Part shown: one piece after another, positions 1 to 10,065 of the stretch | How positions within the stretch are numbered: the stretch's first letter is position 1 | How the letters are laid out: every line of letters begins with the position of its first letter | Assembly: GCF_023159225.1 (NCBI RefSeq) | Contig: NC_063171.1 | Coordinates: 3,267,501 to 3,331,500 of the forward strand | Direction of reading: 5' to 3' | DNA from: Perognathus longimembris pacificus | Lineage: Eukaryota; Chordata; Mammalia; Rodentia; Heteromyidae | Length of the DNA stretch: 64,000 nucleotides | Position numbers and translations under genes: made by a program | The notes under the pieces: generated by a model | Database searches by the model: none | The model's input: only the letters and a program-made list of their open reading frames with translations | What the model was told of the DNA's origin: nothing

Positions 1-64
1 ATCTTCTTTCTTTCTTTCTTTCTTCCTTCCTTTCTTTCTTTCTTTCTTTTTTTTTTTTTTTTTT
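1..64. repeat. (TTTC)n simple repeat running into a T tract
   Basis: TTTC/TTCC tetranucleotides run to about position 47 and merge into a T homopolymer. The T part is the poly(A) tail of the adjoining minus-strand SINE. The window edge cuts the left side. Confidence 0.9.
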
Positions 65-256
65 GGCCAGTCCTGGGCCTTGGACTCAGGGCCTGAGCAC
101 TGTCCCTGGCTTCTTCCCGCTCAAGGCTAGCACTCTGCCACTTGAGCCACAGTGCCGCTTCTGGCCGTTTTCTGTATATGTGGTGCTGGGGAATCGAACC
201 TAGGGCCTCGTGTATCCGAGGCAGGCACTCTTGCCACTAGGCTATATCCCCAGCCC
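65..256 (-). mobile_element. Dimeric ID-like SINE (geomyoid IDL type)
   Basis: On the minus strand it starts GGGCTGGGGATATAGCCTAG and ends CCAGGACTGGCC followed by A's. The first half has a tRNA-like A box (TAGCCTAGTGGCAAGAGTG) and B box (GGTTCGATTCC). The second half is a further ID-like unit (CTCAAGTGGCAGAGTGCTAG). The same element recurs at least seven times in the window, which makes the family call firm. The family name is from memory of geomyoid SINEs. Confidence 0.9.
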
Positions 257-1394
257 TTCATCTTATTTCTTGAATGGGCTGTGGTCTTATCCATTTAAGG
301 CTCAGGGAAAAAGGCAGGTAACATCTCAGAGAGAAGTGGGAATGCTGACCAGAAAGTGTCCAGAGGTTTCAAATTCAAGTGTGGGGATTAGGAAAGATGA
401 CCAATCTCACTGAGAAACAGGTAAGTACTTCGGAAGCTTTGTAGTTGGTCAGGTTGATTTTTCTGTAATACCAAGTAGGCAACAGCATTCACGGAGGCTC
501 TGAAGGCAGCCATGTGTGGGGATTTCTTGTTCCTAAGCCAGAAGGAAAAAGGTTACCTACAAAGGGCAGTGTTGGTAGCTGAGCCAGCAACTAATCTCAT
601 TCTGACCTCTGGCTGTGTTGTTATCACAAGGATATGCTAAGTGCAAGGACATTTGTTTACTAGTAACTCAGCCCCTACCCAGAATTGTTTTACTATGACC
701 ACAGGAGTCTATGCCTATGTTAATCAATCTCATCCTGTCTTTACTGCCATCAGATGTTGAGAACTTCAAAGCCTTTTTGTGTTCTTGAATTTTAGCAACC
801 CTATGCTATTCCCTGGTTCCTAAACTGCATATAAACTGGAAATTAAGAATAAACATGGCTGCAGTCTTGAGTTACAATTTTGAGCTGCAGTTTTTCCTTT
901 TCTTTAATCCTCACCCCCCTCATTCAGGATTCCCTTTCTGTTGCCGGCTGGCTCCATCAGGGCAGGCAAGTTTGACCTAACACCTGAGGCTTTCCACATA
1001 GCTCAAGGACATGTTAAGAACTGTTTTCATTTTATTCAACCTGGAGTTTATGGAGGCTTAAAGCTACAATCCACAAAAGACCACCAGGTCTGGCCCTTGA
1101 AAAGTAAGAGAAAGATAGAAGATAGGCAAGTTAGCCCACAGGAACCATTTGACCAACAACCCAGTTGAGCCACAGGAGAGGCAGAGGGGAGGCTTTTTCA
1201 GCAGCATTTGTAACAGAGCAAGTCAGGCACATTGGGCACTCTTGTAGGATATAGTTTGAAAGAGTCAACGGAATATTCTGGGCAGGACAGTGGAGGAAAG
1301 TAAAAGGCTACCCTCCGCCAACCACAGCAGTTTTCCTACTTTGGGTTTCAGGTAGCCAGCCAGGGGCCTTTCACAGGTCTTCATTTTGTCGTCG
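257..1394. other. Intergenic; possible old plus-strand LTR at about 620-945
   Basis: No coding sequence is recognised. Around 828-860 there is a TATA-like GCATATAAAC, followed within 20 bp by an AATAAA signal (AAGAATAAACATGG) and a pyrimidine-rich stretch. That layout would fit the promoter and R region of an old LTR, but I cannot find both ends or a target duplication. Short open frames here have no recognisable product. Confidence 0.3.
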
Positions 1395-1404
1395 TCCCCC
1401 GCCC

Positions 1405-1510
1405 CCCACTGAAAGATGAGTGTGCACCCCCTTACCCCATGGCCCACTGAGGGAGAGGCCTCTCCTGAACCCTTGCAGCTTCCTGTGCAGCGCCCCCCCC
1501 AACCCCTTTC
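1405..1510 (-). repeat. Inverted fragment of the macrosatellite tail
   Basis: Read on the minus strand this matches the tail segment at the end of each big array block: a GTTGGGGG run, GGAAGCTGCAAGGGTTCAGG, AGGCCTCT and ATCTTTCAGTG occur in the same order as at 12895-12960 and 18430-18500. About 36 extra bases sit between AGGCCTCT and ATCTTTCAGTG. It lies 5.6 kb outside the main array, in the opposite orientation. Confidence 0.75.
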
Positions 1511-1515
1511 CTTAT

Positions 1516-1839
1516 TGTAAGGTCCTCTCCCTGAGGACTCCATGTAGATGCCCCCACCTCATTAAGTCTCCACCCAGTTACCTGGGTAACCAGCAGACCT
1601 GGAGGCAGTTACCTTCCCTTTCCCTGATGTCACATCCTAATCCACCTGGCCACACCCCTTGCCCCTGCCCTAAATAAAGCAGGGCTGGGTGGGGGTCGCC
1701 CTCTTCTCTCTTCTCTGCCTTCTCTCCAGCCATGGATCACCTTGGCCACAGACCAACAGTTTGGTAATAAACTTTCTCTCCTGCCTGAATACCGCATGGT
1801 GTTCTCCTTTACCGTATACCTACTTTAATAAACCTAACA
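1516..1839 (+). mobile_element. 5' LTR of the non-autonomous element (324 bp)
   Basis: It begins TGTAAGGTCCTCTCCCTGAG and ends CCTAACA, the usual TG...CA termini. AATAAA-type signals are seen at 1671-1678 (TAAATAAAGC), 1764-1771 and 1825-1832. The first 70 bp and last 80 bp match the 3' LTR. Confidence 0.88.
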
Positions 1840-1843
1840 TATA

Positions 1844-1861
1844 TGGTGCCATGACTCAGAT
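1844..1861 (+). other. Primer-binding site, tRNA-His type
   Basis: TGGTGCCATGACTCAGAT starts 4 nt after the 5' LTR. The classic His-tRNA site of HERV-H-like elements reads TGGTGCCGTGACTCGGAT. The two differences are both G to A at CpG positions, as expected from deamination with age. Confidence 0.8.
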
Positions 1862-2999
1862 GGGGCTTAAGAGTCAGGACAGGTGGAATTCCCCTCTATT
1901 TTTCTTCTTTTTCTGGGAGTATCCCCAGTCCTGACGGCCCTTTTTCCGCGAACTGAACTGCTGCGAGTCACCACGCGGCACTTTTCACTAATACCATTGC
2001 AGGCCTCCACATCCACCTCCACCTCCACACCACTTGTCTACCCTGGTGAGTGAAACTGCTGCTGCTTCGGTTCTCTGCCGCTCTGTCTGCTGCTTCTGCC
2101 GCTTCTGCCGCTTCTGCCCAGTAAGCTCTCATCCACTCACCAGGCACCTCCCTCCCGTGCTTTTTGGGTTTTGCATCACAGTCACACCGAAGCCGGGAAA
2201 CTGCTAGCCCACCTCTTGACAGTGCAATGAGGCCTGCTCGAAATACTCGCACAGATACAGTTTTTGCCACTGCAAGGTAAATGGTCAGAAGTCACTTATA
2301 TTCAGGCTCTCTCTCTTTTCCTCTCTTTCTCTTCCTTTTTCTCCCTCTCATCTTCCTGCTTAGTTGTTTACTGTATAAAATTCCCAAGTTGTACCATCCT
2401 TGTGTGCCTTGCTCACAAAGCTGCCTCTTTTCACAGACCTCCGAAACTGAGGCTTGACCACCAATGTGCTTCGTCAGCAAAGATATCTAAAAGTTCTTTT
2501 CTCTAGCATTGACCACGTGGTGGATATTGGGTTTAACAGGCATCAGCTCAGGCACCATTATGCCTTGCTACCTGTTCTCTGTTACTGTGTTTGTGTCCTC
2601 CTGCCACCCCCCTCAATATGGCATCCCACTGGAGTTTATCAAAATATGGTTTCTCCATTTTATAATCTGAAAATTGTTGTTTGCTAGCAAAATTGTTTTT
2701 CTAACGTGGTTCTAAAATATTGGGCAAAAAAAATTGTCATTTACTATTGAAATTCTAAAAGAGTCTACTGCTGAAATTCATTTTTGCATGCTGTAAAACC
2801 TATGTGCACAGTGTGTATGTCTGCGTAAATGTCATTTGTTAGTATGTCCATCTAGCTATATATCTGTGCTAAAACTCATCACATCTACTGAGTTTTGTCA
2901 TTGCAGAATTCTGGCAAGTATTTGGTCATTCTTGACAAGGTACAGGTAAGCTCTAGTCCCCTTGGTCTCCTTGTTGTTTTAAATGGAAATAAAAAAGGG

Positions 3000-3262
3000 C
3001 TTTTGTGGCAAAGACACCTTGGATTGCAGTTTGAAGCCAGCCCGGGCAGAAAATCTCTCAAACACCATCTCTCAACTAACCAGTGAAGAACCAGGCTGGA
3101 AGCATGGCTGAAGAGACTTATCTCTTACCAGACAAATGCTGGAAGTGGAGCTCAAGTGGTAGAGTACTATCCTTGAGCAGAAGTGCTCAGGGACAGTGCC
3201 CAGGCCCTGAGTTCAAATCCTGTGAATGCCAATGGAGGCAAGCCATCCCAGCAACAAGCATC
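3000..3262 (+). mobile_element. Old ID/IDL-related SINE inside the LTR element
   Basis: The segment contains GGAGCTCAAGTGGTAGAGTA, CTTGAGCAGAAGTGCTCAGG and GACAGTGCCCAGGCCCTGAG, which match the second half of the dimeric SINE. Upstream sequence (TTGAAGCCAGCCCGGGCAG) resembles another SINE half. It ends with GGCAAGCCATCCCAGCAAC rather than a clean poly(A). The exact subfamily is uncertain. Confidence 0.6.
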
Positions 3263-3694
3263 TAGACCCCTGGGACTCAGCCAGTCCAGGGAACAAGGAT
3301 CATGGAGAGGAGTGAGAGGAAAATGATCACATACTAAATGGAGTCACTTTATCTTGCCCTTTAAAAAATTAATCAGAGCCGGGGGATCAAGAGATAGTAG
3401 CTTGTCCATCTAATGTCCATACCTGAGTATAAGAACTATCCAAGTCATCCAAGTTTTAATTTTGCACCCTAAACCCTTCCTTTTGCCTTAATATTTTTTG
3501 TCGAGCCCCTGCCTCATGAGACTTCTTCCAGGTTTCATTCAAGTACTGGCATCTACCACTAAGGGACCCTGCTGCTCTCCTTCTCCAGGTGAGACTGCAT
3601 TTCTGCCTTTTACCCCTAATGCTGATGCCCCTTGCCAGCAGGAAGCAGCCAGAGAGAGTCTTCGCCCTTTTTCATACCTATTAAAAGGCTGGAA

Positions 3695-3851
3695 TGTAAG
3701 GTCCTCTCCCTGAGGGCTCCATGTAGATGCCCCCACCTCATTAAGTCTCCACCACAGCCACAGGCCAGCAGTTCGGTAATAAACTTTCTCTCCTGCCTGA
3801 ATACCACGTGGCGTTCTCCTTTACCAGCTACCTACTTAAAAAAACCTAACA
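3695..3851 (+). mobile_element. 3' LTR of the non-autonomous element, internally deleted (157 bp)
   Basis: It starts TGTAAGGTCCTCTCCCTGAG and ends ACCTAACA, like the 5' LTR. About 167 bp between CATTAAGTCTCCACC and the GGCCACAG-like stretch are missing. A weak purine tract (AAAAGGCTGGAA, 3683-3694) precedes it, as a polypurine primer would. The deletion probably arose after insertion. Confidence 0.85.
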
Positions 3852-3856
3852 CTTAT

Positions 3857-5082
3857 CACCTACAGATGTGTTGTGCCAATTGCCCAAACACATGATAATG
3901 GTATGGTAGCAGAGACCAGCAAAGAACAAGACCATTTTTAATTGGGCACAAAGGAGTTGTCAGCTACCTGGACCAACTGTCAGGAACAAGATGGGATCCC
4001 AAAAGACTGGACAGCTTGGGTTTTATTCAAGCTGGTTATACACAAAATAGGCACTACTCAGGTATACAACTGTCCAGGAAGGATGACAAACTGTGACTAG
4101 GTTCAAACCCCCTTTCTAGTTTTGCAGAAATCAAGACATCCAACTACTGCACCTCTGCAATATTTAAAATAATGCTTTGTGGGCTTCCTGCTAGCAATTC
4201 AACTGGCCCCACCTAGTCTGCACCTGACACACATTACAGCAACTGGATGCAGGAAAGTCCCTTCATTGGGAGGGGTAACTGTCTCTTTCAATGAAAGACT
4301 GTGGCTACTATCAGTGGGTGCTAATCTAATGAAAGAGACTGAGATACTTATGGACATGGTTCCTATGAGAATTCCTGCTTTCTCCATGGAGCGTGGAAGA
4401 TCATCTGGTCTCTTTCATTTTGCACTTTCAAACTTTAGCTCCTTTTTTCTGAGAAATATACTATCACCTATGTACCACAGACTTTTCTTTATTCTGCCAT
4501 GTATTATAAACACATTTTCCATGAACCATTGGAGTCACAATGATTAGACTAAGTGGTCTCAGTAAGACAAAATTGACTTACTACAAGAAAGGGTCCACCA
4601 TCAGCCAAATATCTGGCAAGCAAGCACAAAAAGAAGGCCACCTGCCCTGATATTTATCCCTAACACAGCAGCAGGCCCTGACCTTCTGCTCAGGTTGGTT
4701 GACCTAAGGTTTCCAATCTGCACTGCTTGTGATTGGCTAATTTTAATAGGATAAAATATATCTAAGGTAATTTTCAAGTAAGACTAATAGTTCATGAGTA
4801 ATCTCAAAATATGCCCACACCTTCTATTTCTTGAACAGTCTACAGCTGTTATGGGGCCCAGAAATTGACAATGAAACCACTCAGATGTCAATGGGGGATA
4901 AGAATGTTATTGAGCAAGAAAGTACTGGCGGTCCAGGACTTCACCTAGAGGTCAGGATCTAAAGATGCAGTCTCCAGCCATCTCAGAAGGATGCTTTTAA
5001 ACCCAACAACCACAGGAATTTTCCCTTTTGCCTAATTGTAGTGGCTTGTTAATTTTGAGAAGTGTTCAAGAACCAGTTAATT
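3857..5082. other. Intergenic with LTR-like remnants
   Basis: No gene is recognised. At about 3979 the sequence starts TGTCAGGAACAAGATGG and carries TTTATTCAAGC, which on the minus strand is GCTTGAATAAA, typical of the 3' part of an LTR. At about 4848 TGTTATGGGGCCCAGAAA and downstream GTTATTGAGCAAGAAAG have the same character (minus: CTTTCTTGCTCAATAAC). The other LTR ends and target duplications were not found, so these are only suggestions. An open frame at 4179-4547 shows no family signature. Confidence 0.35.
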
Positions 5083-6540
5083 ACTTTTTTTTGAAGGCAC
5101 ATTTAATTTAATATCAAGAGTGCAATACAAAAGGCTCAAGTACAATGAAGGAACACATTCCCCCATTAACACCAACAACAATGCTCTTTCAACGTGTGCC
5201 TGTTGGATGGGATGAGGGTGTAAGTTCACCACCAAAAAAAAAAATGCAGTGAATCTCATCACAGCCATACAATCTAGTTGTGAAATGAATGTTTATAATG
5301 CTTCAAACAGTTGAAAGCTCAAGTTTGATACCACACCTTGTTTGTACATTCCTCTGTTAAGATTATCTACAGTTTTTGAAACCATTAAGTGAACAAACCA
5401 TTGATTAAAACCACATGGGTTTAAGGCTCCATTGAGGAATTCCGAATCCTAAGCTAATAAATCAAATATACACACTACTTGTACTGACATCTATTACTTG
5501 ATTCTCTGATGGCTATTCAAAGTTGGTTCTTAGCAAGTAAAACCTTTAAAAGCAAAATTCACCTAATTTGTTTTAACCCAGTAGTAGTTCAACAGCAATC
5601 ATGAAGTCCACAGTCTTATCAGTAAAACTGATATACAGTGTCTCTAAGTCACTGTTCTCAAGGTTAAGAGCGATGAATATTCCAGTTTTTACATTTTACA
5701 GGAATTTTACATGTTCAATTCAGGATTTAAAAATCTCTAGGTTTTCAATCCTCCAAATTGTCTGAAGACACACTGTGCCACAGACTTAAGACTTCTTTTT
5801 CTCCCTCTATTTTCTTCAAACAGAAACATTTCTACGTGTTCTAGAAGGGGAATTTTTCGAAGGTGGCTTCTTCTTCGGAATAGTCCGATGGCAAATTGGG
5901 CCTCTATCAGGCGTAAACTTCCAGGCACTCAGTTCATTTTGGGCTTGTTCCAGTTTGTCTTTAGTCTGTTCCAGTTCACCTTTCATTTTGAGGAAAAACA
6001 AGTTGATCGCTGGGTCGACCGACCATTGTAGATCTCAGTTGGGCAGCACTCGGCCGTCGCATCTCTTGTTCCTTGGTTGCTAGTCGCATTACAAGGATGT
6101 TTTCTCTTCGTGCAGACTCCTGCTGTTGCTGCTTTAGTTTTTCTTCAGACTCCCTTAAGCCAATTAACATCATTTGAGTTAAGATCTGTGTACTTGCCCT
6201 CCAAAGCTTGGACATAGGCTTCATACTGTTTCCATTTTAGGATTAACTCATCTCGTGCCATAACTTTGAAGTCTGTTTCACTCAGACGAATCTTTTTAGG
6301 AAGAGGTTCTTCATTGGTCATCTTGAATGTGAGCCGCCGCTCCTCGGCCGCGGCTGGGCCCCGCCGGGGGAGGAAGGGGAGAGGAGGCTGGACGCCGACC
6401 CAGCCCGGCTGGGGTCTTCCGGCGTGAGGGAGCAGCCGCACCCGGGACGCGCGCCAGGGCCTTTCCCAGAGTCCGTCTGGCGCCACCCGCCGCCGCTGCC
6501 GCCAGAATGTCCAGAAGCTGGTTTCAAACAGGTCAGGGCA
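5083..6540 (-). pseudogene. WTAP: Processed pseudogene of WTAP (Wilms tumour 1-associated protein)
   Basis: WTAP is a nuclear regulatory subunit of the METTL3-METTL14 m6A RNA methyltransferase complex. Reading the minus strand from the ATG at 6321, the protein starts MTNEEPLPKKIRLSETDF and continues through ELILKWKQYEAYVQALEGK, the well-known N-terminus of WTAP. The frame then breaks near 6175 and resumes as ESEEKLKQQQQESARREN (about 6150). About 14 residues are missing after ATKEQEM, and the frame shifts again near 6000. It runs on as MKGELEQTKDKLEQAQNEL to KFTPD. After KFTPD it departs from the long isoform, which fits a transcript with an alternative 3' end. The copy lacks introns, has a GC-rich 5' UTR-like start, and ends at 5083-5092 in a short A tract preceded by ATTAAA. 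These are signs of retroposition. No protein can be made. Clear target duplications were not found. Confidence 0.93.
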
Positions 6541-7127
6541 TCTTGACCATAATAAAAACGGTCTAGCAACAAAACAGAATGTAGCAGGTATGGGCAATCA
6601 CAACTACAAAATACACAGCAAAGGTCCAGTTTCAGAAAAGTTTCACATTGGACAATGACATGAATACTGAATATTACCAATACCTGTCGTGCAAAGTTAG
6701 TATAGTAAAAGATAAATTATTTACATCACTTCAGGGTGTGTCACAATCCCATCTTGGATAGCCAGTTAAAGAGGAAACCTTACATTTTACCAATCCTTTA
6801 CCCCACAGCAGTTACTCTTTTCCTAAAGGCCAAGCAACTAGGCCAAAGCAGGAAATTTTAAGCAACATACTTGGAAAGGAGATGGTTTATTGTACACATG
6901 TATATATGGCAAAAGTGGTTGTGTAGTATTCCTACATGTTTCATCTTTAAAAGTTGGTCAGAGAAATTTTATTTTCATTCAAAGGCAGGAAAACAAAGGC
7001 GCTGCTACCTTCCTAAATTTCCACCTGTGAATAATGTGTAAGCAAAAAAGTACTAGCATTATGTGTGTGTATATTACATATAGATATATAAAGTATATGT
7101 TGAGCAGTGATGTAATTTCATATGTGT
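6541..7127. other. Intergenic, nothing recognised
   Basis: AT-rich unique sequence with no repeat family, RNA gene or coding region that I recognise. Confidence 0.5.
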
Positions 7128-7765
7128 CCTATGATAGGAAAAAGTTTGTTTTTCGGGAGATTTTCATGGTATGTATTTTTATAAGAAAATTTGTAAACAT
7201 AGAAATGCCACAAAATAAGTTGCCATGTTTCCATTACTAACAGATGAAGTACCACAATCTATCTGAATTCATCCATCTCCACCCTCAACTTTAGAATCCC
7301 CTTTCAAGCCATTATTTTGAAAACTAAACTGAGCACAACTCAGGAGGCCCAGCAGCTGTGGTCCCTAGAGCCTGAGCAGGTGCCACCCCGCCTACCCACA
7401 GCAATGCCCTGGAAGTGACACAGAGCCCAGGACAGTGAAAAGGCCCTCACAGCTTAGAGGCTCCTGCAGCTCCTCCCCTGTTGCCCTTGCCCTGCTGATA
7501 TTTGGGGGGTGCCAGAAAGTCTGCAGCTACAGGATGACTCCAGTGGCCTCCTCCTCACTGGGTTCCCCGCGGCTGGTGCCCACCTTGTACTCTAGGAACA
7601 GAGCCATGGGTTTTCCACCCAGCGGGCAACCCTGGCCTTTGCCTCAAAGGCAGCCTCAGGGTTTTGCAAAAAAAAACAACAAGGAAGTCCTCCTGCCAAC
7701 CCCTCCCAACCCCCTTGAAGCTTCCCTTCCCTTGAAGCCAAAACTGCAGAAATAGGGTTGGGGGT
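7128..7765 (+). repeat. Header 1 (type I)
   Basis: It begins CCTATGATAGGAAAAAGTTT and includes GAATTCATCCATCTCCACCC (type I marker), CAGCAGCTGTGG, AGCCCAGGACAGTGAAAAGG, and a stretch ending AGCCAAAACTGCAGAAATAG. The tail part found before other headers is absent, so this is the left edge of the array. Confidence 0.85.
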
Positions 7766-9306
7766 GGGGTGGGGTGGGGTGGCAATGGCTTCTGTCTTTC
7801 TCAAAACTTTCTCTGGAGAAAAAGAACAAAGAAGAAAAGGGTACATAGATGCTCTGGGATGGGGGGAGGGCCTCTGACTTTTGAAAGAGTTTCACTGGAG
7901 AAAAAGAAGCAAGAAGCAAAATGCACATAGGATATGGGTGGGGTAGAGGTGGGGCTTCTGTCTTAAAACTTTCTCTGGAGGAAAAGAACCAAGAAACAAA
8001 GGGTACTTAGGTACTTGGGGGGCGGGGGGGGCTTCTGTCTTAAACCTTTCTCTGGAGGAAAAGAACCAAGAAACAAAGGGTATATTGGGGCTGCTGGTGG
8101 TGAAAGGGCTTCTGTCTTTCTCTAAACGTTCTCTGGAGAAAAAGAACCAAGAAGCAAAGGGTACATAGGTGCTGGGTGGGGGGCAGTGCTTCTGTCTTTC
8201 TCAAAAATTTCTCTGCTTCTTGGTTCTTTTTCTCCAAAGTGTAAATAGGTGCTGGTGGATTGGGGAGGGCTTCTGTTTTTCTCAAAACTTTCTCTGAAGA
8301 AAAAGAACCAAGAAGCAAGGGGTACATAGGTGCAGTGGGGGACGTGAAGGGAGGGCTTTTGTCTTTCTGAAAACATTCTTCGTAGACAAAGGACCAAGAA
8401 GCAAAGTGTACATAGGTGCTGGGGTGGGGAGAGGGCTTCTGTCTTTCTGAAAACTTTCTCTGCTTCTTGGTTCTTTCTGCAAAATGTACTTAAGTGCTGG
8501 GGGTGGGGGGAAGGGCTTCTGTCCTAAAACTTTCTCTGGAGAAAAAGAACCAAGAAGCAAGGTGTACACAGGTGCGGGGGGGGGGGGAAGCACTTCTGTC
8601 TCAAAACTTTCTAGGGAGAAAAAGAACGAAGAACCAAAGGGTACATAGGTGCTGGAAGGGAAGGCTTCTGTCTTTCTCAAATCTTTCTGTGGAGAAATAG
8701 AACCAAGAAGCTAACTGTACATTGGTGCTGCGGGGGCAGGGAAGGCTTCAGTCTTAAAACTTTCTCTGTAGAAAGAAAATAAGAAGCAAAGGGTACATAG
8801 GTGCTGGCAGGGGTGGGGGCAGTGATTCTGTCTTTCTCAAAACTTTGTCTGTTTATGGGTTCTTTTTCTTTGAAGGGTACATAGATGCTGGACGAGGGGT
8901 GGAGGGCTTCTATCTTTCTCCAAACTGTCCATGTAGAAAAAGAACCAAGAAGCAAAGGGTACATAGGTTTTCTGGGGGTGGGGGATGGGGGAGGCAGGGC
9001 TTCTGTCTTTCTCAAACCTTCTCTGGAGAAAAAGAACCAAGAACCAAAAGGTATATAGGTGCTGGGATGGAGAGGAGGAGGGAGGGCTTCTGTCTTTCTA
9101 AAAACTTTCTCTGGAGGAAAAGAACCAGGAAGCAAAGGGTACATTAGTGCTGGGGGCTGGGGGAGGGCTTCTGTCTTCCAATTTTCTCTGGAATAAAAGA
9201 ACCAAGAAGCAAAGGGTACATAGGTGTTGTGGGGGTGGGGGATAACTTCTATCTTAAAACTTTCTCTGGAGAAAAAGAACCAAGAAACAGAGGGGACATA
9301 GGTGCT
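7766..9306 (+). repeat. Minisatellite array 1, about 19 monomers
   Basis: Monomers of 75-85 bp each contain CTTCTGTCTT and a GTACATAGGTGCTGG-type end, with the G-rich linker varying most. Inverted cores are seen at 8214-8236, about 8463 and about 8851. Confidence 0.9.
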
Positions 9307-10065
9307 AAGAGAACTGGGTTGGGGAGGCCTGCTAAGGAAGCTTTCAGAGTTCAGGAGAGGCCTCTTCCTCATATTTCAGTGTGGGAAGGCATGGGAGGGG
9401 CAGCAAAATGAACACTTGTTGAGAGACTTGAATCCCAAATATTATATTGTCCTATGATAGGAAAAAGTTTGCTTTTCAGGATATTTTCATTGTACGTATT
9501 TTTGTAAGAATATTTGTAAACATAGACACAACACAAAATTAGTTGCCCTGTTTCCACTATTAACAGATGAGGTACCACAATCTTCATCCTCAACTTCAGA
9601 ATCCCCTTTCAAGCCACTGTTTTGAAAACAAAACTGAGCAAAACTCAGGAGGCCCAGCAGCTGTGGCCCCTAGAGCCTGAGCAGGTGCCACTCTGCCTTC
9701 CTGCAGCCACGCCCCCCAGAAGTTACACAGAGCCCAGGACAGTGAAAAGGCCCTCACAACTGAGGGGCTCCTGCAGCTCCTCCCGAGTTGTACTTGCCCT
9801 CTTGTATTTGAGGGGTGCCATAGGCTCTGCAGCTACAGGCGGGCCCCAGTGGCCTCCTCCCCGCTGGGTTCCCCATGGCTGGTGCCCACCTTGTCCTCCA
9901 GGAGCAGAGCCATGGGTTTTCCACCCAGTGGGCCAGCTTGGCCTTTGCCTCAAAGACAGCTTCTGGTTTTTGCAAAAAACAAGGAAGTCCTCCTGTCAAC
10001 CCCTTCCAACCCCCTTGAAGCTTCCCTTCCCCCCTTGAAGCCAAAGATGGAGAAATATGGTTTTC
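9307..10065 (+). repeat. Tail plus header 2 (type II)
   Basis: The tail is CTAAGAGAACTGGGTTGGGG, followed by the CCTATGATAGG header. The GAATTCATCCATC segment of type I headers is missing (type II). Positions 9320-9460 look almost identical to 15160-15297. Confidence 0.87.

Larger units (their letters stand above)
1516..3851 (+). mobile_element. Complete non-autonomous LTR retrotransposon (His-type PBS, TSD CTTAT)
   Basis: Two copies of the same LTR flank about 1.85 kb of internal sequence with no recognisable gag, pro, pol or env. CTTAT occurs at 1511-1515, directly before the 5' LTR, and again at 3852-3856, directly after the 3' LTR: a perfect 5-bp target duplication. A primer-binding site lies 4 nt after the 5' LTR. 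Such an element can only have moved with enzymes supplied in trans, by analogy with VL30-like and other gag-pol-less elements. The internal part contains a SINE at about 3000-3262. Its stretch near 2497-2550 (TTCTCTAGCATTGACCAC) recurs at 60755-60810. Confidence 0.88.

Noticed and set aside
6145..6597. N-terminal extension of the WTAP-like frame upstream of its ATG
   Set aside because: The sequence is GC-rich 5' UTR; the true WTAP start is the ATG at 6321.
8677..9372. Minus-strand frame of 231 codons, and similar long frames throughout the array, with a repeated LLLGSFSPEKVLRKTEALPP-type peptide
   Set aside because: They follow from a stop-free monomer of about 80 bp with length near a multiple of three. 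Frames break whenever the G-rich linker changes length, and both strands are open.
9622..10038. Plus-strand frames of 85-138 codons in each header (for example KRPSQLRGSCSSS...)
   Set aside because: The same stretch recurs in all headers but with different frameshifts and ends in each. No start context, domain or intron structure supports a gene.
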